Shown here: one piece after another, positions 44,562-52,481 of the stretch
How positions within the stretch are numbered: the first letter of the stretch is position 1
Layout: each line of letters begins with the position of its first letter
Assembly: GCF_042675915.1 (NCBI RefSeq)
Contig: NZ_JBHTKL010000001.1
Location: 62,001 to 126,000, forward strand
From: Thalassobacillus_A hwangdonensis
GTDB lineage: Bacteria; Bacillota; Bacilli; Bacillales; Halobacillaceae
Length of the DNA: 64,000 bases
Direction: 5' to 3'
Made by a program: the position numbers and the translations under genes
Notes under the pieces: model-generated
What the model was told of the DNA's origin: nothing
Databases searched by the model: none
The model's input: only the letters and a program-made list of their open reading frames with translations

Positions 44562-45131
44562 TTGAAAGGGATAATGAAGCTTACCTTATTCATCATAATT
44601 ATTTTGATTGTAACTGGTTGTAGCTCAAATGATGAGCAAACTAATGAAACTAATAAAGCCAATGAAGAAGATGTAACTCAATCAAACCAGGACACCTCCG
44701 AAGAGGATGAAACAGAATTAGAACAGACTACCCTCAATATGGGGGAGACTGCCGAGCTAAGTACAACTGTAGGAGATTTCAGTTTGACCCTTACGAATGC
44801 TCAAGAAAAAACTGAAATAGATGGAGAACAGTCGCAACGTGAAATTTTTGTGGTAACAGAGTGGGAAGTTAAAAATACAAGTGAGGAACCGATTGAAATT
44901 AGCGAAACTATTGGAGCTATAAAATTATTCAATGATATAAGAATCTCAGGTGCAGCGTGGATTTTACTAGAGGATGATGAGGAATGGAGTGGAGAGTTAA
45001 AGCCTGGGGAGTCTGAGACAGGCGAACTATTATTTGAGATAGAAGATACTGAAAACTATTCAGTAGGTATGAATTATGCTTCATCTGAATCTGCACCTAG
45101 GAAAGTCATGTGGAACTTCACGGTTGAATAA
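44562..45131 (+). CDS. DUF4352-like lipoprotein, copy C
   Basis: 189 residues with lipobox IVTGC (Cys20), a linker rich in Asn, Glu and Thr, and the same domain (MGETAELSTTVGDFSLTL, TEWEVKNTSEEP, WILLE, LKPGESETGEL). TTG at 44562 follows TAGGAGGG. It is the third tandem copy; the order lipoprotein then small membrane peptide is kept. Confidence 0.75.
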   Translation: MKGIMKLTLFIIIILIVTGCSSNDEQTNETNKANEEDVTQSNQDTSEEDETELEQTTLNMGETAELSTTVGDFSLTLTNAQEKTEIDGEQSQREIFVVTEWEVKNTSEEPIEISETIGAIKLFNDIRISGAAWILLEDDEEWSGELKPGESETGELLFEIEDTENYSVGMNYASSESAPRKVMWNFTVE

Positions 45132-45173
45132 TAATAACGCGTAAAAGTTTTCTAGTTGTAGAAGGTGTTTTGA

Positions 45174-45326
45174 ATGTTGGAAAGTATAAAAGAATTTTTC
45201 CTAGAAGTGGTTATTCGCTTTATATTTGAACACCCATTTCTTGCTCTAGTTTTCTTTCTAATCGTTCAAGCTATCTTGAATTGGGTTGTGAAGTATAATC
45301 CAAATGATCCTAGAAATATGGATTGA
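45174..45326 (+). CDS. Small membrane peptide of the tad locus, copy 3
   Basis: 50 residues, MLESIKEFFLEVVIRFIFE, HP, a hydrophobic helix and VKYNPNDPRNMD. AGAAGGTG lies eight bases upstream, as in copies 1 and 2. Function unknown. Confidence 0.7.
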   Translation: MLESIKEFFLEVVIRFIFEHPFLALVFFLIVQAILNWVVKYNPNDPRNMD

Positions 45327-45429
45327 ACAAAAACTGCCACTAACAATCTACGTAATATGGGGATTATTTCTAGGTATCGAAGCTCTTTGCGAAACTTATA
45401 AATCGGCTTAGAATCGAGAGATTGTAAGC

Positions 45430-45579
45430 ATGCTTGAAACCTTAGGGCAACATTTCCTTAAACTAATAATAGGATTTGTCATTGACCATCCCATTTGGTC
45501 ACTAATCATTCTTTTATTTCTTATATCACTAATGAATTCTATCTTTAAACACAATCCACATAATCCTAATAACAAGTGA
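45430..45579 (+). CDS. Small membrane peptide of the tad locus, copy 4
   Basis: 49 residues, MLETLGQHFLKLIIGFVID, HP, a hydrophobic helix and LMNSIFKHNPHNPNNK. It is the most diverged at the C-terminus and has no lipoprotein of its own in front. The upstream site is weak (GAGAGA). Confidence 0.65.
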   Translation: MLETLGQHFLKLIIGFVIDHPIWSLIILLFLISLMNSIFKHNPHNPNNK

Positions 45580-45648
45580 AATATAATCCAAGTGCCCATA
45601 TGTTTAGTGGGCTAGTATTTTATTCAACCCCTAGGGGGAGGAAGCTAT

Positions 45649-46161
45649 ATGGAAGTTAATCATTATATTTTTATCGCACTAATTATCATCGCATTCATCT
45701 GGGATGTGAAATTTCAAAAAATCCCAAACTGGCTTACTGCCTCAGGCATGGTTATCGGTATCATCTATCACTTGATTGCTGGAGGTTTGGACGGATTCTT
45801 ATTCGCGTGTCTGGGCTTGCTTGTTGCTGGTGGGATCTTCATGTTGCTCTATCTGTTCAAAGCGATTGGAGCAGGGGATGTAAAGCTGTTTGCGGCCATC
45901 GGAGCGCTTACTGGTATTGAGTTTTCGCTTTATCTGATGATGTATTCCATCATTTTTGCAGGATTAATTGGAATAATCATTCTCTTATTTTCAAAGACTT
46001 TTCTTCGAAAAATGCTTTCAGCTTTGACGCAGCTTCTACGCTCAATCAAGACATTTAAGTTTGAAGAGATGGAAGAATACAAACAAAAACACAGTACAAG
46101 GTTCCCTTTCATGTATGCAGTAGTACCGGCTGTCATTACTACATACTATTACATGTTCTAA
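45649..46161 (+). CDS. Prepilin peptidase (A24 family, CpaA/TadV-like)
   Basis: 170 residues with six hydrophobic helices. The two catalytic aspartates of A24 peptidases are visible: Asp19 in IWDVKFQKIPNWL and Asp77 in GAGDVK (the GxGD motif). The short form without an N-methyltransferase domain is usual for Tad systems. It should process the Flp-like pilin and both TadE-like proteins here. GGGGGAGGAAG precedes the ATG. Confidence 0.9.
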   Translation: MEVNHYIFIALIIIAFIWDVKFQKIPNWLTASGMVIGIIYHLIAGGLDGFLFACLGLLVAGGIFMLLYLFKAIGAGDVKLFAAIGALTGIEFSLYLMMYSIIFAGLIGIIILLFSKTFLRKMLSALTQLLRSIKTFKFEEMEEYKQKHSTRFPFMYAVVPAVITTYYYMF

Positions 46162-46173
46162 TGGAGGTTCAAA

Positions 46174-47589
46174 ATGGATACGACAATTTTTGGTTATACT
46201 TATGATTTTAATGATATCAATGGCTTTCATATGATGGTCACCAATAGAGAAAATACTCCTCTATCGACGAAGGATCTCAACCCTTTGCAGATGAAAATGA
46301 TCCAGTCGAATGATATTCCCCGGTTGCTGCCTATCATGTTCGACCAGGTCGACCTTCAGCTACGACTCCATTATGATCTCCGCTCAAAGAAGATGCTGGA
46401 TCCTTATTTGAAGGAAAAGGATTTGACATGGAATGAATTCGCTCATCTATTAATCAATGTGATTGAAGGAATCGAGTCCAGCAGTCTGTATATGATGAAT
46501 CGCAATCATTTTGTCATCGATAAACGATTCATTTTCATAGGAAAAGACAGCAGTGACGTTTTCCTCACTTATCTTCCATTCAAAGAAATCGACCGCAATA
46601 TCAGTTTAGAGGACGAATTCAAAAAGCTGATTACGGATGTGGCCGAACAGCATGAACACCTCCACGGTTCAGAATACGAAGAATTGAAAGGGTACATGGA
46701 TGAACCTACGTTCAACCTAGATGGATTGAAAGAGGTCCTTCTTTCTTTATCCTCCGCCTATGTTCATCAAAGAGCGTATCAGGAAGCAGCTGCCAGCACT
46801 GCAGTTACAGTAGAAGGGGAAGAGGATGAGCTCACTCCGGAGGACATGAACGAAATCCAGAACAAAAAGAAAAATGGTAAAGGTGATAAGGCGAACCACA
46901 AGCCTTTGACACAAAGAGAGTTGATTTATCTGTTTGCTGGTTCAGCGCTTGCAATAGCTCTTATGTGGAAAATGTACGATATGACTACACAGGACATCTG
47001 GTTTGAAATCAGCATGTCATTCACATTGATTGTCGTTGTTTTCGATATCATCTATATCAATCGCAGACGAGGCAATGGTCAAACTGCCAGCAAAGCTTCG
47101 AGAAAGAATAGAAAGAAGAAAGTAAAAGGGAAGTCGCAAGCAGAAACAGAAACCATTGAATCTGGTGCGGCCCAGGCTACAGCTGGTGTAGACACATCAC
47201 AGGTAACCCAGACACCTTTCGATACTCAACCATTGGGAGAAGGTATCAAGTTCCAGCACAAACAAACCAATCAGAAAGTCCATCCATACCTTACAGTCAA
47301 CAGAAATGGAGAAATCGAATCCATCAACATAAAAGAGTCGAATTTTCTAATCGGACGTAACGCTGAAAAGGTTCATTATGTGGAAGATATCGATGGAGTA
47401 TCACGCATTCATGCAGAGCTTGTTACCATCAACAATTCCTATGGTGTCAAAGATCTAGGGTCGAAAAATGGAACAGTTATCAACGGTAATGCTTTAGTTC
47501 CGTATAAAGTATATGAACTCAAGGATAATGACCAACTTGAAATCGGAAGCAGTACATTCACCTTTCACCATCCTGAGACATATAAATGA
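46174..47589 (+). CDS. FHA-domain protein with N-terminal DUF6382-like domain
   Basis: 471 residues. Residues 1-200 resemble DUF6382 (LHYDLRSKKMLDPYL); two hydrophobic segments lie at about 245-290; a Lys-rich linker follows; the C-terminus (about 385-468) is an FHA domain with LIGRN, SRIHAEL and DLGSKNGTVING, the phosphothreonine-binding residues. With the kinase encoded next to it (ATGA overlap) it probably forms a phosphorylation switch for the pilus machinery; this pairing is inference. Confidence 0.82.
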   Translation: MDTTIFGYTYDFNDINGFHMMVTNRENTPLSTKDLNPLQMKMIQSNDIPRLLPIMFDQVDLQLRLHYDLRSKKMLDPYLKEKDLTWNEFAHLLINVIEGIESSSLYMMNRNHFVIDKRFIFIGKDSSDVFLTYLPFKEIDRNISLEDEFKKLITDVAEQHEHLHGSEYEELKGYMDEPTFNLDGLKEVLLSLSSAYVHQRAYQEAAASTAVTVEGEEDELTPEDMNEIQNKKKNGKGDKANHKPLTQRELIYLFAGSALAIALMWKMYDMTTQDIWFEISMSFTLIVVVFDIIYINRRRGNGQTASKASRKNRKKKVKGKSQAETETIESGAAQATAGVDTSQVTQTPFDTQPLGEGIKFQHKQTNQKVHPYLTVNRNGEIESINIKESNFLIGRNAEKVHYVEDIDGVSRIHAELVTINNSYGVKDLGSKNGTVINGNALVPYKVYELKDNDQLEIGSSTFTFHHPETYK

Positions 47590-48347
47590 TGGAAGAGATA
47601 GGCACATTGGTGGACGAGCGCTATCATATCATCGATTTTATCGATCGGGGCAGTACATCACACGTGTATCTTTGTGTAGATCAAGTGACTTCTATGAAGC
47701 TTGTCCTGAAACTGACAGAAAAAGAGCATCCACTGTCCGCTCAGCTTTCAAATGAAGCGAAACAGTTGATGAGCATTGATCATCCTCGTATTCCGACCTT
47801 ATATGATTTTGGAGAATGGAAGGATCGTCTGTATGCTGTCCAAGAATTCAGAAGCGGAACCTCTTTGGAGCCATGGGTCAGGGATGGTATGGATTTTTCT
47901 ATGATGCGGAAGGTTTGGGTAGGGTTGGCGGAGGTGCTCTGCTACCTGCATGACACTGAGGTCCGTCTCGTTCACAGGGATATTAAGCCCTCCAACATTC
48001 TGATCGACCATAATGGGGGCATAACCTTACTGGATTTTGGTATAAGCGCACCAATTGGTAATACAGATGTACCTCCACTAGGGTCAAAAGCATTCGTAGC
48101 ACCGGAACAATACAGAAGGAATCTGCCTGTTCATCCAAGTGCTGATATGTACAGTGCAGGAGCACTTATCTTTCATATGATAGTAAAAGATTTTCCTCAA
48201 CGGTCAAATGACATAAATGCTGAAAGATTGTACAATGCAGGCGTTTCAGTAAAGGGCATAAGTCTTCTAAAAAGGATGTTGGCGCTTGATCCCGGACAAA
48301 GACCATGCGCCATTGAAGTTTATCAGGAGTTAATTGATCTGCCATAG
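47586..48347 (+). CDS. Ser/Thr protein kinase of the tad locus
   Basis: 253 residues, kinase domain only, with no membrane anchor or PASTA repeats. Catalytic features are present: Gly loop DRGSTSHVYL, Lys in KLVLKL, HRDIKPSN (about residue 131), DFGIS (about 151) and the APE-like VAPEQY. It overlaps the FHA gene by four bases and is followed by an EssB-like pseudokinase, so an active and an inactive kinase fold lie side by side. Confidence 0.9.
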   Translation: MMEEIGTLVDERYHIIDFIDRGSTSHVYLCVDQVTSMKLVLKLTEKEHPLSAQLSNEAKQLMSIDHPRIPTLYDFGEWKDRLYAVQEFRSGTSLEPWVRDGMDFSMMRKVWVGLAEVLCYLHDTEVRLVHRDIKPSNILIDHNGGITLLDFGISAPIGNTDVPPLGSKAFVAPEQYRRNLPVHPSADMYSAGALIFHMIVKDFPQRSNDINAERLYNAGVSVKGISLLKRMLALDPGQRPCAIEVYQELIDLP

Positions 48348-48369
48348 ACGGTGCAGAGGAGGAATATAA

Positions 48370-49701
48370 GTGAATTATCTTCCTATTGATGTCCAATGGA
48401 ATGATAAAGAAAGAACAGTTAACGTCGTTATCCCGACCAATCAGACGAAAATGATTGAGAACGAACAGTTAGCAGAGTTTGAAAAGAAGAGCGATTATTT
48501 TTTTAATTTATCGAACGTTAGGGTCAATTCAAAGCAGATTGAATTCATTTATGGAGTAGAACAGAATTATTATCCACTGTCATCGCTGAGACGTGCGCCA
48601 CTGTATAAAGTGTTAGGTATTATTCAGCATCTGTTCGTACTGGAAGAATTATATGGCTCCCAATTCAATCCACTGATCAATCCGGATAATATTTTTTATT
48701 CAAATGATGGAACAATTAAAGTGGCTCATCGTGGCCTCAGGGGAGTGATTCCACCACTGGAGGATACGAAAGAAGCATTGTTTCATGAGATGAAGGCATG
48801 TATGCTATCGCTGTTCTCCAGGCATTCATTTGATAAGATTATGACGGAAGGTCCGGACAGCCTCATTTGGAATGAGTCTACAGTAGCACAAAATATTGCC
48901 AAAGCAGGGAGTCTTGCTGAACTGAAAGCAATCGTCCTTACTGAAAAGAAGAAAGCGGACGACAGTAGGCAAACATACCTCAGTAAGCGAGGGAAAATTG
49001 TCGCTCTCATCGGTGCGTTGATGGTAGGCTTTTTGCTTGGATTAGCTACGGTTTTTCTGTGGGCAGACCAGGCAGAAGGCGAAAATAACGAGCAATTATT
49101 GAAAAAGCAGGTCGATCAGGTGGCTGCTATGAAAGATGAGCTGCAACAAAAAGAGGCAAGGGTAGATGCTTATGAAGCTATGCTTGCAGGTGAGCATGAG
49201 CTGGCCGTTGAACGTTTACTTTCTTTGGAAAACCGTGGTGAGTTTGAAGAAGGACTGTTGCTGGATGCATATCTGCAATTGGAGACCGCAGAATCGTTAC
49301 AGAAAGCGGCTGAATTGGATGCCTCTCTACATCCGGACATCGTCCTTAAACTGCTTGCCATGAATACAGATGCATCCCGCCAAGTTCTGATGAACATGGA
49401 ATCGGAAGCACCGGAAGTGCTGATCGAGCAGGCATATTTTAATAAAGACTATGAAAAAGTGCTTTCGCTTAATGACACTCTCGATAATAGTAGGTCTAAG
49501 AGGCTTGCAGCACACAGTCATTTTGAATTGGATCAGATCAAAGAGGCGGAAGCACTTGCCAAAGAAGTAAACGATAAAGGGCTTCAATTGAAAATCCTGA
49601 CGATTAAAAAAGAAAAGATTGAGAATAATGACAAACTGGATGAAGATGAGAAAAAAGAACAATTGAAAAAAATTAATGAACAAATAAAAGAATTACAATA
49701 A
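48370..49701 (+). CDS. EssB/YukC-like type VII secretion pseudokinase protein
   Basis: 443 residues with the EssB/YukC architecture: a cytoplasmic pseudokinase domain (about 1-195) with LYKVLGIIQHLFVLEELYG, NPDNIFYSNDG and AHRGLRGVIPP (compare HRG-lPP in EssB), one transmembrane helix (about 210-232) and a helical extracellular part with a TPR-like pattern. EssB is a core component of type VIIb secretion. No EssC, EsxA or YukD gene is in the window. GTG at 48370 follows AGGAGG. Confidence 0.78.
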   Translation: MNYLPIDVQWNDKERTVNVVIPTNQTKMIENEQLAEFEKKSDYFFNLSNVRVNSKQIEFIYGVEQNYYPLSSLRRAPLYKVLGIIQHLFVLEELYGSQFNPLINPDNIFYSNDGTIKVAHRGLRGVIPPLEDTKEALFHEMKACMLSLFSRHSFDKIMTEGPDSLIWNESTVAQNIAKAGSLAELKAIVLTEKKKADDSRQTYLSKRGKIVALIGALMVGFLLGLATVFLWADQAEGENNEQLLKKQVDQVAAMKDELQQKEARVDAYEAMLAGEHELAVERLLSLENRGEFEEGLLLDAYLQLETAESLQKAAELDASLHPDIVLKLLAMNTDASRQVLMNMESEAPEVLIEQAYFNKDYEKVLSLNDTLDNSRSKRLAAHSHFELDQIKEAEALAKEVNDKGLQLKILTIKKEKIENNDKLDEDEKKEQLKKINEQIKELQ

Positions 49702-49730
49702 AAGGAATACAGACTGCTGTGTTCCTTTTT
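49701..49730 (+). terminator. Rho-independent terminator
   Basis: AAAGGAA-ACAG / CTGT-TTCCTTT stem and T run right after the EssB-like gene. Confidence 0.8.
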
Positions 49731-49755
49731 CCTTTGATCGATAGGAGGTAAAGCA

Positions 49756-50391
49756 ATGAACAAAACAATGATCTTTGCAATTATTCTAGTCATCATTTTT
49801 GGTACACTCAATCACTATGGAATAGGATACGATTATAAAGATGATACGAAAGAAGATGCCGTTGCAGCCGTAGACAAAATCACCGGCCTTAAAAGTAATG
49901 TCCCAGCTGATATTGTAGAAGATTATAAATTTGGTGCCAAGGATGGCACGCTGACAAGGCTTCGAGGCGGGGAAGATGATATCAAAATTGTGCAACTTGG
50001 TGGAGGCTATCGAGTTGAGTTGAAGCTTGTCGGTGATCTTCAATCTTCAGTCGATGAGGCATATGTAACAATGGCAAGGCAATCCTATGAGCTGGTAGAA
50101 GAAATGGACGACCTGAACTTCTTCGAGCGTGCATGGAGAATCAACATTAATGAATTCCCTTCCAACTATTATATACAGTGGTATATGCCTGTTAAAAAGG
50201 AAGGTGGAAGTGTTGGGATCGAACACGTACTGACGATGTCGGAGATTGTTATAGGTGGCTATAAGTCAGGGATGTATCCTGAATGGAGAAAAGGGGAGTA
50301 CAATGCTGATGTAGACTATCGTGATGGAGACTTCGACCATGCGTTTCGAGTGGAGAATGAAGGTAGTGAGATCCTGACGTTGAATGAATGA
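49756..50391 (+). CDS. Membrane-anchored protein of unknown function at the end of the tad locus
   Basis: 211 residues: an N-terminal helix (MIFAIILVIIFGTLNHYGI) that could be an anchor or uncleaved signal, then a mixed alpha/beta domain with QLGGGYRVELKLVG and FERAWRININ. I recognise no family. It lies after a terminator but has its own AGGAGG, so it may be a separate unit or receive readthrough. Confidence 0.6.
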   Translation: MNKTMIFAIILVIIFGTLNHYGIGYDYKDDTKEDAVAAVDKITGLKSNVPADIVEDYKFGAKDGTLTRLRGGEDDIKIVQLGGGYRVELKLVGDLQSSVDEAYVTMARQSYELVEEMDDLNFFERAWRININEFPSNYYIQWYMPVKKEGGSVGIEHVLTMSEIVIGGYKSGMYPEWRKGEYNADVDYRDGDFDHAFRVENEGSEILTLNE

Positions 50392-50434
50392 ATGCTAATC
50401 GATACTTAATTAATGCTAATAAAATACGACATAC

Positions 50435-50464
50435 AAAAAGGGATGCAACCTGCATCCCCTTTTA
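50435..50464. terminator. Bidirectional Rho-independent terminator
   Basis: AAAAAGGGATGCA / TGCATCCCCTTTTT with a four-base loop between the convergent tad-locus gene and the repeat-peptide gene. Confidence 0.9.
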
Positions 50465-50473
50465 ATAGTTAAA

Positions 50474-51154
50474 TTATAGTTTGAAAGAGTTAAGACCGCC
50501 AACATCAGGCTTATCAGCAGCAAGAAGTTCGAAAGAGTTCAATCCGCCAACATCAGGCTTGTCTGCAGCGAGAAGTTCGAAGGAATTCAATCCACCAACG
50601 TCAGGTTTGTCAGCAGCAAGAAGTTCGAAAGAGTTCAACCCACCAACGTCAGGCTTGTCAGCAAGAAGCTCGAAGGAGTTCAATCCACCAACGTCAGGCT
50701 TGTCGGCAAGAAGCTCAAAGGAGTTCAACCCACCAACATCAGGTTTGTCGGCAAGAAGCTCAAAGGAATTCAATCCACCAACATCAGGTTTGTCGGCAAG
50801 AAGCTCAAAGGAATTCAATCCACCAACATCAGGTTTGTCAGCAAGAAGCTCAAAGGAATTCAATCCACCAACATCAGGTTTGTCAGCAAGAAGCTCAAAG
50901 GAATTCAATCCACCAACGTCAGGTTTGTCGGCAAGAAGCTCAAAGGAGTTTAATCCACCAACGTCAGGCTTGTCAGCAAGAAGCTCAAAGGAATTCAATC
51001 CACCAACATCAGGTTTGTCGGCAAGAAGCTCAAAGGAATTCAATCCACCAACATCAGGTTTGTCTGCACTTAATGTATCATACGAATAAACACCGGATGC
51101 AATAACTAAAGCTAATCCTGTTAATGCTAATAATTTGCCAAATTTCTTTTTCAT
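50474..51154 (-). CDS. Secreted tandem-repeat peptide precursor (putative RRNPP pheromone)
   Basis: 226 residues. Residues 1-30 are an export signal (KKKFGKLLALTGLALVIASG) with a plausible signal-peptidase site at LSA-DKP. The rest is 13 copies of the unit DKPDVGGLNSFELLA; in the last three junctions an extra Ala is inserted and the final copy ends FKL. Every unit junction repeats the A-DKP sequence of the signal-peptidase site. The ATG overlaps the last base of the regulator stop codon and its GGAGGA site lies inside the regulator's last codons. I read it as a polyprotein releasing many copies of a signal peptide; the mature form is unknown. Confidence 0.8.
   Translation of the reverse strand: MKKKFGKLLALTGLALVIASGVYSYDTLSADKPDVGGLNSFELLADKPDVGGLNSFELLADKPDVGGLNSFELLADKPDVGGLNSFELLADKPDVGGLNSFELLADKPDVGGLNSFELLADKPDVGGLNSFELLADKPDVGGLNSFELLADKPDVGGLNSFELLADKPDVGGLNSFELLAADKPDVGGLNSFELLAADKPDVGGLNSFELLAADKPDVGGLNSFKL
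50477..51064 (-). repeat. 13-copy tandem repeat of 45 bp (48 bp in three units)
   Basis: The units differ at many third codon positions (for example ACATCAGG versus ACGTCAGG, TTCAAT versus TTCAAC) but encode the same residues. The three 48-bp units lie nearest to the 3' end of the gene, which suggests stepwise expansion. Confidence 0.92.
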
Positions 51155-52431
51155 TACTCTATTCCTCCTTCAAAATCTATATGTGATAATTCTTGCTTAT
51201 AATACTTACTTGCTAATTTGAAGTTGTTTTCTTCGAGGTAATGATCACCTAGAACTTTATAGACACCTTTCAGTGAATCGTAACGTTTCTTCGACTCTAA
51301 ATACTGAATGGAATCCAGCAAGATGTGTTCATCTTCTTTCTTATATTTAAGGATGTAGTTTATAAAATAGATATATAAGAAATGGGTAGACTCCAGTTCC
51401 TTAGGAAGTTCGTTTAGCAGTTGGCCATAAAGCTTGTCAGCGCTTTGTTTATTCTCATCTAAGAGATAACTATCCATTAGAGCTTTATAGGTTAACCACA
51501 AGTCTTCATTTTTTGTTTGTTTTTTTAGTTCCAGAGAACTCTCTAAGTATTTGACTGCTAAATCATAATTTTCTTTGTTTTTATGAATGAGACCTTTATT
51601 ATGGTAAATTCTTGATAATAGATTTGAATAGTTATATATTTCTGCGATTTTTTCTGCTCTGTCTAGGAAGTTCATTGCTTCTTCATACTGCTTTATTGTC
51701 ATATATTGAGCAGCGAGAAGGTTGTTTGTCTTACATGATTCCATGTCATATTTTTTTGTGTGTTCAAATAAAGCTTTTGCCCTTAGTGCAAATTGTATAG
51801 CTTTATGATTAAGATTCAACATTCCATAAAGCAGAGCAATATTATAGATGACTGCTCCTTTTGCTGGTCCATGATCAACAGAATCTACAAACATCTCCAT
51901 ATAGTGTGTGCTTTCTTTTATACGGCTTTCTGAAAATGTTTTAAGCGACATCATGTAGTTGAAACTTTCTCTTACTAGTTTCGGATAGGATTTCAATTCT
52001 GTTTCATCTATGTACTTTGTAATGTGTGTCTCATAAATATCGATAGCGGATTGAGTGTCCCCCATCTTAAAATAATACGCACATTTCAAACATAGATAAG
52101 TAGCTTCGAGTGGGATTGGAGAGAGGTATTCGTAATAGTTCTCTTCAATCACTTCGATGATCTCTTTTGCTTTGTCCGGATGTAAGACGATGTTCGACTG
52201 CAGGATTTTCAATAAGTATTCAGCGTCTTCATCCCGTTTGCTATAATTGACAAGGAATCCCTCTGATACACCCAATTGGGTTTCTAAAGCACTTAACACA
52301 TGTGGCCTTGGTGGGTGATTACCTTCTTCGATCTTTGCTAGATAGCTGGTGGATGTAACTGTCTCTGCTGCTTCTTTTAATGTAAGCCCCCGATGATTTC
52401 GCAGGATTTGAATACGATTACCAATATGCAT
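51154..52431 (-). CDS. RRNPP-family regulator, NprR-like (HTH plus TPR)
   Basis: 425 residues: an N-terminal XRE-type helix-turn-helix (IGNRIQILRNHRGLTLKEAAE ... STSYLAKIEEG) followed by TPR-type helical repeats to the end (YNIALLYGMLNLNHKAIQFA; YHNKGLIHKNKENYDLAVKY). Both length and order match NprR-type members of the RRNPP family, which bind a re-imported peptide in the TPR groove and so change DNA binding. The next gene in the same direction overlaps by one base and encodes the repeat peptide, the classic receptor-pheromone arrangement. Confidence 0.85.
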   Translation of the reverse strand: MHIGNRIQILRNHRGLTLKEAAETVTSTSYLAKIEEGNHPPRPHVLSALETQLGVSEGFLVNYSKRDEDAEYLLKILQSNIVLHPDKAKEIIEVIEENYYEYLSPIPLEATYLCLKCAYYFKMGDTQSAIDIYETHITKYIDETELKSYPKLVRESFNYMMSLKTFSESRIKESTHYMEMFVDSVDHGPAKGAVIYNIALLYGMLNLNHKAIQFALRAKALFEHTKKYDMESCKTNNLLAAQYMTIKQYEEAMNFLDRAEKIAEIYNYSNLLSRIYHNKGLIHKNKENYDLAVKYLESSLELKKQTKNEDLWLTYKALMDSYLLDENKQSADKLYGQLLNELPKELESTHFLYIYFINYILKYKKEDEHILLDSIQYLESKKRYDSLKGVYKVLGDHYLEENNFKLASKYYKQELSHIDFEGGIE

Positions 52432-52466
52432 AATCAGACCCCATTGTATAAGTTATTCCTAATTAC

Positions 52467-52481
52467 CTATTCGACAAATAG
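52467..52481. promoter_or_regulatory. Small palindrome upstream of the RRNPP regulator
   Basis: CTATT-CGACA-AATAG, 15 bp, 36 bases before the start; a candidate operator. Between here and 52800 the sequence is AT-rich and shows no gene. Confidence 0.3.

Noticed and set aside
45304..45411. 35-codon hydrophobic frame overlapping the end of small peptide copy 3
   Set aside because: It has no ribosome-binding site and no resemblance to the peptide family; probably chance, though it is hydrophobic.
34901..50391. Type VII secretion system
   Set aside because: Only an EssB-like gene is present; there is no FtsK/SpoIIIE-type ATPase, WXG100 protein or ubiquitin-like YukD, whereas a full tad gene set is.
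50477..51064. CRISPR-like regular repeats
   Set aside because: Units are contiguous without spacers, in frame and protein-coding; no cas genes are present.
50481..51089. Long plus-strand open frame through the repeat array
   Set aside because: The 45-bp period keeps the opposite strand open as well; it has no signal peptide, no ribosome-binding site and no plausible composition. The minus-strand frame is coupled to the regulator and has an export signal.
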